From a virus, in the IMG/VR virus record IMGVR_UViG_3300010389_000023, positions 1-52,592 of that record: DNA of 52,592 nt; one strand, given 5' to 3'. The position numbers and the translations under genes were made by a program. The notes below the pieces were generated by a model. The model did no database searches. It worked only from the letters and a program-made list of their open reading frames with translations, and was not told the origin of the DNA. Below are positions 24,976 to 35,024 of this stretch, piece by piece (within the stretch, counting starts at the first letter, position 1; every line of letters begins with the position of its first letter).

Positions 24976-27900
24976 TAGAAACCTGCTACAGCTCTTATGT
25001 CTTGAATTTTAGGCACATATGCTGGATCATTACTCTTCATTACAATCTTAATAGCAAAATTTGAAAATTCTGGCAAGTTAGAAACACTATACTTGAGATC
25101 TTGATAAGAAGATTGTTTTTCTACAACACCTGAGATTGTATTTTCTGGCGTGGCAATTACCAATGAATCTGGTTGTCCATTTCCATTAAAGTAAATCCAA
25201 TCTAAATCTTCTAAAGATTCTTCACTTGATGCATTCTTGTATTTGTATAGAACTTCAATATCTGAAATGTCCTTACAGTTTGCAGTTAAATGTACATCAA
25301 TAGCAACAGCTGGATTTGTAATTGATATTTCTTTTGTTACATACTTAGCAACAGAAGATCCATTCTTAGAAGTATTTTCTTCTACAAAATCAAATCCATT
25401 TGTGTAATCTACACTCTTAATTTCAAAGAACGCTTCTTCATCGTCTGGTTGATCTGGATACTTTATAATATCTCCTGTACGGAAAATATCCTTAATTTGA
25501 TCTCCAATATCAGCATTTCTATTATATAAAATATTGTCTGCTATTGCACCAGTAAAGTCATCATTAATTGGGTTTGCATCAACCTTCAGAGTTATTTGTT
25601 GTGTTTTGTTATTCCAAATAACTACACGACCAGTAATAATATTGTCGTAAGTTTGTGCTAAGTTGGATGGATTTCTAGCTACAATTACAGCAGAATCATT
25701 AATGTCTACAAACAATTGTGATGGGGGAGAATTGACAGTTACTGAAGTTAATGCAGTTTGATTGGAAAGAGTTACAGTTTCACCAACTTGGAATATAGAA
25801 GGTGTTTTTACTCTTACCCAAACAGTAGACTCATCAACTTTTGCAATAATACCAATTGCTTTTGAGTTTTCACCTTTTATAACTTGATCAGATTGTAGTG
25901 GAGCAGTTCCATTGCCAGTTAATGTAAACTGATATACAGGATAGAAAGTAAGAACTTGATCTCTTCTTCCAAATCTATCTTCTTTTCCTGAAGGTTTATC
26001 TACTCTATTTGAAATTGCTTTTACACTACAAGTAGATAGATCAATTACTGGAGATAAGTATGATACATCAGAAGAAAGAATCATCTTATATTCTAAAGAT
26101 CTATTGACATTATTAAGTACTTCGTTAATCTCAGAAGCAATTACTTTTTGATTGCCAAAATAATGAGGTTCATTGAGGAAAGTTTTTTCGTATTCTGATT
26201 GTGAATATGATACATAATTTGTAGTATTCGAATCTACTGGCACTATGTTAGTAGTCTTAACCATTGTTTCAATTTTAGTATTAGCAAAATTCAAGTATCT
26301 GATTTGTGGATATAAAGTTTCGAATTTTCTATTGTAGGAAGCATATACTTTTTCACCACCACCAAAAGAATTTCCAGAAGATTTAATTGGAGAATAAATT
26401 GTATAAGTGTCTACTCCAGAATTCTTGACTTTAAACAGTGTGTTATTTAAAACATCTGCAGTAATTCCACCCGTAGCATCTGCTGTTCTGAAGAAAACAT
26501 ATGAATTTTCAGAGTCTTCAAAACCATGATCACGATGCTTGACTTTTACTATGTTATTGTTACTTCTGAATAGTTTTGCTGTTGCATTGGTACTTGCAGC
26601 TGCGTTAGTTTCAAAAGGATTTTTGTTGAGCAATTCATATCCGAGATTTTCATTTTTAAGTAAAATCTCAGCACTTCTATTCGTAACAAACTCTGCTCTG
26701 TATAGTTTGAATTTAATATCTTCAAAGTTATCTTCTGTCCAGTTATCTACATTCTGTGATCTATAAACAGAACCAAGAGATGGTTGTGTAGTAATAACAG
26801 TGCTGGTAGAAATATCAATCTCACCGAGTCTAGATGCCCATAGATCATAATCTACAGAATCTGTTTCAATAGCCATTGCATATTCTGTATTGTTTTGTAG
26901 ATAAACTGGATGATCAAATTCAAAATAAGTAGGAACAGTTGATTGAGTAGTATTCTCATTATCAGTTGCTACTCCCATTCTTACAGCAGGAGTATCAATT
27001 TCCAAAACAGTTTCTAGAACACAACCACCAGAACCATTACCAATACCACGAATAACTACAGAAGGTGCTTCTGTATATCCAAATCCATTCAGAGCAATTT
27101 TTGCATTATAAATTTTTCCATCGGAAATATTTACACTTGCTGTTGCTATAGATCCACCTGGAAGTTGTGGACTTTCAATTGTAAGAACAGCTCCTGTGTA
27201 ATTTTGACCAGTGCTAACAACTCTGATATCAGAAATTTTTCCACTATTTTTTGCAATGCTTAAAGTTAATTGCGTTCCATTTGCAACATTATAGGCATTC
27301 AGAGAATCAACAGAAAGGTCTTCATTTTGTGCAAATGATCTGCCATTATGATTTGATAAAACTAAAGTATAAACTTGCTCATTTGTAAGTGTGTAAATTC
27401 CTCTTGAAGAAGGAACTAAGTCAACTCCATTTTTATCAATAACTTTTTCAATAGGACCACTAGCAGCAGATGACGTTCCAGTTACAAATTCTCCCTTGGT
27501 AATACTTACATTGCCATTAGTAAAACACTTAAGTAAGGTATATGGAAGTAATGTTTTTTCCGATCCAGGAATAATATTTTTTCCTGGTTTGTCGGAATCT
27601 ACATTAGTCAAATATACTTTTACTGGAATTACGTCGCTCTTCTTATTGAAGAAAAGGTCAACTCCAGTAGCAAACAATCCACCCTCATAATTTTCTATTT
27701 TAAATGTTTGCGCTAGTGGATTTGGTCTTATTGGGTTATCAGTATTACTTTCAATAAATTGAACACCTTCATTAGCTTTAAAGAATGATGGTTTTGTGGA
27801 AATAATTCCAGAAGGATTATCTGGCAAAATGCCAGTAGCATAATATTTTACTTCCGCATACGTATCTACAGTTAGTTTATTCTCATTTGTTGAACTAGAA

Positions 27901-30900
27901 GTAAATCTAAATGTCTTAACTCCAGTAGTAACTCTAACCTCTTCAGCTGAACTATCATAATCAATTGTGTCAACATCTCCAGTCCACAAAGCATTCTCTC
28001 TTGGAGGCAATCCAGCTGGAAGTAAAATAAGTCCACTTGCATTACCATTTTCATCTGTAACTACATCTCCATTAAATGCAGACAAAGAGTTTCCTGCGAC
28101 ACCTGTGAATCTAAGATCTGGGTTTACCCAACGAGAAACGTTTCTACCCTCTAAGAAAACAGAAACTTTTGTATTTGGTTTTAGTCTTCTTATAACAAAT
28201 TTTACTGGTATACTTCTAGCAAAGAATTGTATAGCAGTAGAAACAGAATTGCCTCCAATTGATGTTGTCTGTATTCCTTTTCCTACTTCATTATTTTGTG
28301 GACTGATATTAGAAGAACTGGACACAGAAGCGCCAGCAACACTGGAAACTGAATTCTCTGTATTATTTTCTCCCAAAGAATTAATAGAATTAAAAGAGAG
28401 TTTTGCGCCAATAAAGTTAACGATATATGAATTGTGGATGCTAGAGAAACTTTCCTTTACATCATCTTTTGCGAGGAAGACTTTATATACATCGGTATTT
28501 GTATCTACAATAATTGGTTCAGTAGTATCATCATACCACTGATCAATGCTAGGTTTGATTTCTGCATCTCCAACATATTGAAGGACAACAAATGGATTTG
28601 GGTTTAATGTCTTAGAAGCAAAATCATTTCCAATAACTTCTAAATTTGTGAATGGTAGAGTAACAATATCTCCAGATCTCTTATATCCAGAAATAACTCT
28701 TTGATCTTCTCTTTGATTGACTTCTTTTAGCGCAAAAGAATTTTCTTTAGATTGCGGACGAAGAACAGATTGCTGAGTATCAATAGCGCACTGATAGTCG
28801 AGAGATTTTAAATTACCAGTTTTGTGAGATTCAAAGTTATCTACAAAGAATCCACTCTTAAATCTATCAAATCCAATATCATCCTTAACTTGCATATTAA
28901 GAGCTTGCTGCTCTAGAATACTGAGAGTAGTGTAATACTCAAGACGTTCGATACGTTTTTCAAGTTTACCAATATCCCTCATTGTGTAACGACGATTATC
29001 TACATTAGTAATCCTTACATTCTTACTCGATTGTGTAAATGCAGGAATATACGCATAGAATAGAGGAATAGAATCTTCAATAGCGTCTGGTTTTGTTGGG
29101 TTTAGTGAAGAATTTCCTTCTTTAATAATAAACTCACCTTTATTGGTAAGGAAAATACCATCAATTCTATCTAAATATTGAACCTGATTAAAAGAAATTG
29201 AATACTCTAAGTTTGAATCTGATGCAGGTGAATTTGCAATAATTGCTCCAGGACCAGAGAAATTGCCAGAAGTTTGTGCCAGAGAAGTTGCGTCTTGGAA
29301 TCCAGCAATAATTTTGTTGTTATCTACTTTTGGTCTGAAATCAATAACATTTTTCAAATTAACAATTCCATGAACAGAAGAATTGAATGTTGGAATCTCG
29401 TCTTCTGTAACACCTGCTTCGTGCAGATAACTATCAATTACACAGAAATCTCCTTGAGACTGTTCAAAATAATCAAAGGCGATAACTAATTGACCAGAAG
29501 TTGGTTCAAATCCAGGCTTTAATACAATTCTAGAAACATCGTAAATAGTATCTCTTTGACCATTATCAAAAGTAAACCTATCTGTAACATCTGTTCCTGA
29601 AATTAAGTTACCAGCAGTATCCACATCTGGTGCAGCCGCTGTAGTTCCTTCATAAACATATCTTAACTTATATGCATCAGAGTAAGAAACAAGTTCAATA
29701 ACTTCGCTATCATAATCTTGACCTCTAAATGGAACTACTCTATCACCAGACGAAGTAACTAGAATCCTCTTATTTTTAATAGAAGTCTTCAATCTTGGTT
29801 TTGCATTAGCTACTTCTAGAGTAGCTGTAAGTTTTAATTTGGGGAAAGATCCGTTAAGTGCTATATTACCAAAATAATCTGATGGGAACTCTAAACTAAT
29901 AGATCCAGATGTCAATCCGCTAGATGTGTCTGTAGAAGAAGAAATATTGACATTCTCGGAAGAAATATAAATAATATCTCCAACTGAGATATTTGTAGCA
30001 TCTCCAGGATCTAATACAGTAATAACATAACTTTCTTCAGAGAAAGAAACGAATCTCTGTGTTCCAAATTCAAGTTGAGCGGCAAATGTAATATATCCTC
30101 CAGAACTAGAAGCAGTAGTGACAAAATCTCTTCTGAAGAAATACTTAATCTTAGTATCTTCAGTGCTAGCAGAAATTTTTTGAATCTGCTTACTTCCTGT
30201 TGGGAATATTAAACTACCAGAATTTGGATTATCTATTCTGGGGCGTAATCTAACGATACTAGTATTAACGACATCATTTGGCAAAGGATTATCTAGATAT
30301 ACTCTGGTCTTGAAAGAACCCTCTCTTTCAGTTGCATATTGTACAATAGATCTTACGAGATTATTCTGTTCGTCAGTGAACTGTACAATATCTCCTTGTT
30401 GTAAGAGAGGTGTTGCGTCTGCATTAAAACTAGTAGACTCAATAAATTTATATCCTTTAGATCCAAAGAAACTAAATTCTGTTATTGATTTAATCTCTGC
30501 AAATTGCTGATCTTCTACTACAACATCAGCAGTAAATTTGTTTGCATTTCCAGATCCATATCTAGAACTCATAGACTTAACATTCTGTGGACCATAAGTA
30601 ATCACAGAATTTCTGAATAGAACGGGAATAATATTCGCAGCGTCAGCTGACCCTCCACTTGGATCTAAAACACCAACTGTGGGTGGTTGGGAATATTCTT
30701 GCCTAAATTGTACTCTGTTTTCAATAGATGCTCTGTAAATTGCTCCTGTATTTGTCTTAGAAAGATTTACAACAGAAGAATCATAACTAACACCATTAAT
30801 TAGGATGCTCGAAAGATTGTCATAACCTGTTCCTCTCTTTTGTACAATAAAATGAGAAATAGTATTATCAGTTGCAATTTTTGCAGTGTTGCTTAACTCA

Positions 30901-33053
30901 TCTCGAATAGTTTCTCCAGAAACAAATCTACCAGACAAAGTTTTTACAAACAAAATATTATTTGTTGAGTATACTCCAGTTCCAGAACCTTCAATTACTC
31001 CATACGCACCACTATTCAATCCAAAAACATATTTGCCAGCTTCAAATCCATCAATAGGATCAGCTTCTAAAAGAATTCTTGTGTAGAACTCTGGATCGAA
31101 ATATGATAATCCATAAACAGAGTTATAAGATGGTGTTCCATCACCAAGTCTTCCTCTTGAAAGAACAATATCAGTATCTTGATTGAAACCAGCACCCCTC
31201 TTTTTCAAGAAGAAATTATTTGGTTTTGCACGTCCTATAATAGGAGTAATTGTATCACTGTAATCAACAATAACACCAAACTCATTACTATCTGTATTTG
31301 CATCAACTTGAGATGTGAATATTTTTCTTCTAAAACCAGCATCTCCCAAATCAAACTCTTTAAAAATTAATTCAAGTTCATCTTTTGGACCAACAACTGT
31401 AACTTCGATGTAATCCCCAGAAGAAGAAATAAGTGGTCTTTGTCCAATAGAATATGATAGAGCTCTTACAGTTCCTGTTGAACTTGGAATATTACCTGAT
31501 CCTCTGGACTTGATATAATAGAGAGTTCCTAAAATAGATTCAAACGTCCCATCTGTAATAGACTGAATAGGATTTGTTGAACTAGTTACGTTAATAGTAA
31601 TAGTTTTTATTCCTTCATTTATATCAAAAACTTTACCTCTTCCGCTGAGAGTTTGCTTATAGAAAGTAGCAGTCTCTGTATTGTTAAGACCTACAGATCC
31701 ATCACTAAAAACAGAATTTAAATATACAAAGGGATATGCAGTTAAGTCAGATCCTTCTTTATTCAAAGGAACACTACCATATACATTAAACACATTATAT
31801 GTTGGTAGACCTTTTGTTTTTAAATTGATATTGTTACTAGCAAGACTTTCTCTTGCTTTGTTTAACTCTAGATATTTTGTTTCTTTATTGACAATTTCGT
31901 ATCCTTTAATATAGGCTTTTCCAGGACCTATACTTGCAATCATTTTTCTTGACGCTTCCCCAGCAGTCAAACCATTATAATTTCCATTGCTGTCTGCTGC
32001 ATATACACCTCTGTTGCCATCTTTCTGTGCATACTCTCTGATATCAATAGAAAAATTATCAACAACATAATCTCCACTTTCATCAAACGTTCTTCTAGCA
32101 AGTGTTTGCTCTAAAAGATTGTAATCTGTTGGAGTAATTTTTTTCTGAATTGATCCTTTACTGACAGTAATTAACTGAATAAAATTCTTATCAGTAATTT
32201 CCTTTAAACCAAACTTTTTAAGATTTAAAGAAATTTTTAGTCTATGGGCTCCAGGAGCAGTAAAGTTTGAACTGCCAATAGAATTATCATATAAAGAAGA
32301 ATCTTGTTCTGGAGTAATGATATCTTCTTTAATCGTAAATCCTACCTTTGCAGATGGGCGATCATAATAAGAATCAATTATCAATAGTTGATCATCATTT
32401 CTTACAAAAAATCCATTAATAAAGTAAATACCTTCCTTAACTTGAACAGCTGAAGCATAACCTGTAGCTGGACTATCTAAGTTAGAAATATCTCCTGTAT
32501 CTGGATCTTCTACTCTAATAGAAGTTGGCAAAACGCTACCATCTGTACCAACAACCATCAGTGGAGTGTTAACTCCATCGATTACTTCTAAAGTTTCTCC
32601 TTGTCTAAATTTTTCTTCTGTGTTAGAATCACCACTGTTTAGATAATTCACATAAAGAGTATCAGAAGAAGAATCAGTTGCATTTGCCGTTGTCAATACC
32701 GTAGCTAATACACCAGAACTTAAACCTCTTAGTTGAGTTCCTACTAGTTGAGAAATATCATATTTTTTATATACAATGCCAGTGCCATCATTTATGGCAA
32801 CCTCAGAGACAGAAGATAACTTTACATAGTCTAATCTAGTGTTTAGACTAACTTCACCAGGAATTACTAATTCTCCCTGCTTGAAAGCAAATTTCCCAAA
32901 ACTTTCAACTTGATTCTGAAGAATCGATTGAAGCTGTGTTAATTCTCTACCTTGAATAGAGTACCCAGGACGGAATAGAATCTTATAAAAATTCTTATTC
33001 GCGTCAAAGTCCTCATAATAAGGATTTACATTAAGGTTAGTCTTCTGAGGCAT
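24975..33053 (-). CDS. Giant DUF4815 virion structural protein
   Basis: 2692 residues. The N-terminus NLNVNPYYEDFDANKNFYKI followed by FRPGYSIQGRELTQLQSILQ is the hallmark of DUF4815 proteins of cyanomyoviruses. The central helical signature is near residues 1355-1410 (KLEKRIERLEYYTTLSILEQ, then IGFDRFKSGFFVDNF). Between and after these lie repeated beta modules, including GxGY-type motifs (RGAGFNQDTD, RGTGYDNLSS, and the pair near 1951-1998, STGQNYTGAVL / LNGFGYTEAPSV). The last 450 residues are another beta-rich region (e.g. KVDESTVWVRVKTPS). It follows gp8 in the position where T4 encodes gp9-gp12, the peripheral baseplate and short-fibre proteins. I infer that it is a peripheral baseplate or fibre-carrier protein. 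An upstream ACTAAATA late element and a terminator separate it from gp8. Confidence 0.92.
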   Translation of the reverse strand: MPQKTNLNVNPYYEDFDANKNFYKILFRPGYSIQGRELTQLQSILQNQVESFGKFAFKQGELVIPGEVSLNTRLDYVKLSSVSEVAINDGTGIVYKKYDISQLVGTQLRGLSSGVLATVLTTANATDSSSDTLYVNYLNSGDSNTEEKFRQGETLEVIDGVNTPLMVVGTDGSVLPTSIRVEDPDTGDISNLDSPATGYASAVQVKEGIYFINGFFVRNDDQLLIIDSYYDRPSAKVGFTIKEDIITPEQDSSLYDNSIGSSNFTAPGAHRLKISLNLKKFGLKEITDKNFIQLITVSKGSIQKKITPTDYNLLEQTLARRTFDESGDYVVDNFSIDIREYAQKDGNRGVYAADSNGNYNGLTAGEASRKMIASIGPGKAYIKGYEIVNKETKYLELNKARESLASNNINLKTKGLPTYNVFNVYGSVPLNKEGSDLTAYPFVYLNSVFSDGSVGLNNTETATFYKQTLSGRGKVFDINEGIKTITINVTSSTNPIQSITDGTFESILGTLYYIKSRGSGNIPSSTGTVRALSYSIGQRPLISSSGDYIEVTVVGPKDELELIFKEFDLGDAGFRRKIFTSQVDANTDSNEFGVIVDYSDTITPIIGRAKPNNFFLKKRGAGFNQDTDIVLSRGRLGDGTPSYNSVYGLSYFDPEFYTRILLEADPIDGFEAGKYVFGLNSGAYGVIEGSGTGVYSTNNILFVKTLSGRFVSGETIRDELSNTAKIATDNTISHFIVQKRGTGYDNLSSILINGVSYDSSVVNLSKTNTGAIYRASIENRVQFRQEYSQPPTVGVLDPSGGSADAANIIPVLFRNSVITYGPQNVKSMSSRYGSGNANKFTADVVVEDQQFAEIKSITEFSFFGSKGYKFIESTSFNADATPLLQQGDIVQFTDEQNNLVRSIVQYATEREGSFKTRVYLDNPLPNDVVNTSIVRLRPRIDNPNSGSLIFPTGSKQIQKISASTEDTKIKYFFRRDFVTTASSSGGYITFAAQLEFGTQRFVSFSEESYVITVLDPGDATNISVGDIIYISSENVNISSSTDTSSGLTSGSISLEFPSDYFGNIALNGSFPKLKLTATLEVANAKPRLKTSIKNKRILVTSSGDRVVPFRGQDYDSEVIELVSYSDAYKLRYVYEGTTAAAPDVDTAGNLISGTDVTDRFTFDNGQRDTIYDVSRIVLKPGFEPTSGQLVIAFDYFEQSQGDFCVIDSYLHEAGVTEDEIPTFNSSVHGIVNLKNVIDFRPKVDNNKIIAGFQDATSLAQTSGNFSGPGAIIANSPASDSNLEYSISFNQVQYLDRIDGIFLTNKGEFIIKEGNSSLNPTKPDAIEDSIPLFYAYIPAFTQSSKNVRITNVDNRRYTMRDIGKLEKRIERLEYYTTLSILEQQALNMQVKDDIGFDRFKSGFFVDNFESHKTGNLKSLDYQCAIDTQQSVLRPQSKENSFALKEVNQREDQRVISGYKRSGDIVTLPFTNLEVIGNDFASKTLNPNPFVVLQYVGDAEIKPSIDQWYDDTTEPIIVDTNTDVYKVFLAKDDVKESFSSIHNSYIVNFIGAKLSFNSINSLGENNTENSVSSVAGASVSSSSNISPQNNEVGKGIQTTSIGGNSVSTAIQFFARSIPVKFVIRRLKPNTKVSVFLEGRNVSRWVNPDLRFTGVAGNSLSAFNGDVVTDENGNASGLILLPAGLPPRENALWTGDVDTIDYDSSAEEVRVTTGVKTFRFTSSSTNENKLTVDTYAEVKYYATGILPDNPSGIISTKPSFFKANEGVQFIESNTDNPIRPNPLAQTFKIENYEGGLFATGVDLFFNKKSDVIPVKVYLTNVDSDKPGKNIIPGSEKTLLPYTLLKCFTNGNVSITKGEFVTGTSSAASGPIEKVIDKNGVDLVPSSRGIYTLTNEQVYTLVLSNHNGRSFAQNEDLSVDSLNAYNVANGTQLTLSIAKNSGKISDIRVVSTGQNYTGAVLTIESPQLPGGSIATASVNISDGKIYNAKIALNGFGYTEAPSVVIRGIGNGSGGCVLETVLEIDTPAVRMGVATDNENTTQSTVPTYFEFDHPVYLQNNTEYAMAIETDSVDYDLWASRLGEIDISTSTVITTQPSLGSVYRSQNVDNWTEDNFEDIKFKLYRAEFVTNRSAEILLKNENLGYELLNKNPFETNAAASTNATAKLFRSNNNIVKVKHRDHGFEDSENSYVFFRTADATGGITADVLNNTLFKVKNSGVDTYTIYSPIKSSGNSFGGGEKVYASYNRKFETLYPQIRYLNFANTKIETMVKTTNIVPVDSNTTNYVSYSQSEYEKTFLNEPHYFGNQKVIASEINEVLNNVNRSLEYKMILSSDVSYLSPVIDLSTCSVKAISNRVDKPSGKEDRFGRRDQVLTFYPVYQFTLTGNGTAPLQSDQVIKGENSKAIGIIAKVDESTVWVRVKTPSIFQVGETVTLSNQTALTSVTVNSPPSQLFVDINDSAVIVARNPSNLAQTYDNIITGRVVIWNNKTQQITLKVDANPINDDFTGAIADNILYNRNADIGDQIKDIFRTGDIIKYPDQPDDEEAFFEIKSVDYTNGFDFVEENTSKNGSSVAKYVTKEISITNPAVAIDVHLTANCKDISDIEVLYKYKNASSEESLEDLDWIYFNGNGQPDSLVIATPENTISGVVEKQSSYQDLKYSVSNLPEFSNFAIKIVMKSNDPAYVPKIQDIRAVAGF

Positions 33054-33087
33054 CGTACTCCGCCAAATACTAGTATCTAGTCTCTAG

Positions 33088-33095
33088 TATTTAGT
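33088..33095 (-). promoter_or_regulatory. Late-type promoter (ACTAAATA) before the DUF4815 gene
   Basis: The minus strand reads ACTAAATA about 35 bases upstream of the start at 33053, just after a strong terminator. CTAAATA is a known late-promoter variant in cyanomyoviruses; the match to the T4 consensus is imperfect. Confidence 0.5.
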
Positions 33096-33099
33096 AGAG

Positions 33100-33130
33100 A
33101 TAAAAAAAATCCCCCGATTTCTCGGGGGAC
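33100..33130 (-). terminator. Rho-independent terminator after gp8
   Basis: On the minus strand an 8-bp stem (TCCCCCGA/TCGGGGGA) with a GAAA loop is followed by eight T residues. It lies about 20 bases after the gp8 stop. Confidence 0.9.
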
Positions 33131-33150
33131 TTTAGAATGTTTATTTTAAA

Positions 33151-34968
33151 TCAGAACTCGATGACTAGTTTGATATCTTCGATCTGATCTGCAGCGCGAG
33201 TAATAAGACGGCGGTTCTCGATGTAAATAAACTCCCCAGAGTTATTTTCAATTTCAGAACCAGCAATACCACTTGCAAATGTTACACCCAAAATAGTATC
33301 GGAATTTCCAGTGTCAATTGTTCCTTGTGCAGACGATAGAACACCAGTGATGTTATTTCCTCCACCAAAGTCTCTTACAACACCCGCATCTGTGTGAGTT
33401 TCTACAGTTTGGATATACTTAAGAACTCCATCGCCAGTTCTTGGAGATGCTTCTGGATCATCAAGTGTCCAGGAAACAACAGTTGCAAATGCAGTACCAC
33501 CTGCAACAGTCTGACTAATTCTTTCATCTGGAATATAATCAGCAGTAGATCCACTTATTTTCACTGCTTTCAGACCACTAGCACTTTGTGATACAAGTGG
33601 ATTAGTTGTTCCTGCTGCAATAGGATCTTTTAGAATTCCAATTCTGCGGAAGTCATTATCAACAGGGAAGTCTCCGTCTCCTTCTGCGTATGTCAGGCGA
33701 ATATTTGTCATGACACGCTTTGCATTAAGCTCTTGCTCAAAATCTGCTCCATGACCACCCTGAGGAGGTAGAATTGCTTCTAGCGAAGCATTACCAGTAT
33801 GTGCTGGTGCTGCAGCAGTCAATCCTACATCATTGAATAGATTACCACTGGTAACATCAATATTAACATAAGTGTAATCTTGACCTCTCTGAGCAACTGC
33901 TGCTTTGGTGATAGATCCACCAGCGTTAGTCCAAATTTCTACAACACCACCAGTTCCATCTCCTTTTAGTTCTGCATAGAGTGGGTTTCCAGATCCTCTG
34001 TTAGCTGGGAGACCTGATCCTGCATCCTCGATGAAAACAACGTCAATTCTATCTGGTTGAGCAGCTGCAGCAGCTTCAGTTGCTACTCTGGATGAATTGG
34101 ATGGAAGTACAATTGGCATAAAGTCTGAAGATAAGAACTTCAGAACATCATCGGTTTGAATAGTGTACATATACTTCCAGATATAACCAGCACCCGTGGT
34201 TTCTGTATAAAGTTGTGCTGCAGCGTCCCATCCTGGTCCACCTATGATTGGTTCTTCTGTTGCTGCAGCACCACCAGGAGTCAAGTCTTCGCCATTATAG
34301 AGGCACTTAAATACCTCATATTGGGAATTCATTACATAGAACTTAGCATTAGAAATATTGTCTTGACCAGTCGCAGTTTCTTTTCCTACAATACTGCCAG
34401 ATCCAGGAGTTGCTGAATAATCTGGCTTCCACATGTCATACTTAGGATTAGCAACAACATCCCAGTTATATCTACGAATTACTGCTCTTGCATATGGTGT
34501 TGTAATGCGCTTTGCTGCGATAATTTCGTCATAGATAGACTTCTTCTCTTTTAGGTTATCTAGAGGTAGAGGAGGAATCTCTTCTGTCGCATAGCGATAA
34601 ACTCCAGTCTTTGCTGTAGCACCACTAATTGATCCAGTCAAGGTTGAACCAGATGGAGGAACTGATTGTGTGCTTGGGAAAACATCATAAAGGATGAGAG
34701 CATTCTCTGCAACTTGTCTGACTTTAGCAATAAAAGTACCACCTACAGTGACTTGTTCATCAACTTGAAAAGGAGTAGCACTCTTATTATAAATCTCTAA
34801 ATATGCATCCCAACGTTGAGGTCTTCCAACAAAGAAATACATTCTGGATCTTTCTTCGCCTGGATTTACAACAAGATTTCCGTTACTGTCATAGACATCA
34901 TCTCCGAGAGATGTCAGGAATTGTTTCGCATTAAAAATTCTAAATTTATCAGAGATGATAGCAGCCAT
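33151..34968 (-). CDS. 8: Baseplate wedge protein gp8
   Basis: 605 residues, nearly twice the 334 of T4 gp8. In T4, gp8 dimers bind gp10 and gp7 in the wedge. The N-terminal ISDKFRIFNAKQFLTSLGDD with YFFVGRPQRWD, the RRYNWDVVANPKYDMWKPDYS segment near 165, VFKCLYNGEDLTP near 215, and GAGYIWKYMYTIQTDDVLKF near 255 follow the T4 order (SKFRTEKMLNFYNS, FITFGRSEPW, RRDWGD, GDGYVWEYLFEI). The C-terminal SGEFIYIENRRLITRAADQI closely matches the T4 end (SGEMIYMENRPPIIMAMDQ). The extra length lies in beta insertions: a hub-like one at about 62-125 and others at about 310-545 that carry a GxGY-like motif (RGQDYTYVNI). The gene has two overlapping TATAAATA late elements upstream and a strong terminator downstream. 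Confidence 0.95.
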   Translation of the reverse strand: MAAIISDKFRIFNAKQFLTSLGDDVYDSNGNLVVNPGEERSRMYFFVGRPQRWDAYLEIYNKSATPFQVDEQVTVGGTFIAKVRQVAENALILYDVFPSTQSVPPSGSTLTGSISGATAKTGVYRYATEEIPPLPLDNLKEKKSIYDEIIAAKRITTPYARAVIRRYNWDVVANPKYDMWKPDYSATPGSGSIVGKETATGQDNISNAKFYVMNSQYEVFKCLYNGEDLTPGGAAATEEPIIGGPGWDAAAQLYTETTGAGYIWKYMYTIQTDDVLKFLSSDFMPIVLPSNSSRVATEAAAAAQPDRIDVVFIEDAGSGLPANRGSGNPLYAELKGDGTGGVVEIWTNAGGSITKAAVAQRGQDYTYVNIDVTSGNLFNDVGLTAAAPAHTGNASLEAILPPQGGHGADFEQELNAKRVMTNIRLTYAEGDGDFPVDNDFRRIGILKDPIAAGTTNPLVSQSASGLKAVKISGSTADYIPDERISQTVAGGTAFATVVSWTLDDPEASPRTGDGVLKYIQTVETHTDAGVVRDFGGGNNITGVLSSAQGTIDTGNSDTILGVTFASGIAGSEIENNSGEFIYIENRRLITRAADQIEDIKLVIEF

Positions 34969-35003
34969 GGGTTTATATTTCCGACGTTAATTTATGCCTG
35001 AGT

Positions 35004-35017
35004 TATTTATATTTATA
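35004..35017 (-). promoter_or_regulatory. Two overlapping late promoters (TATAAATA twice) before gp8
   Basis: The minus strand carries TATAAATA at 35010-35017 and again at 35004-35011, sharing two bases. This double exact match lies about 36-49 bases upstream of the gp8 start, directly after the stop of the gp7-like gene. Confidence 0.65.
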
Positions 35018-35024
35018 CCGATAT

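Noticed and set aside
27967-28542. A 191-residue plus-strand ORF inside the DUF4815 gene
   Set aside because: It is antisense to a clearly coding region and has no signal or family pattern.
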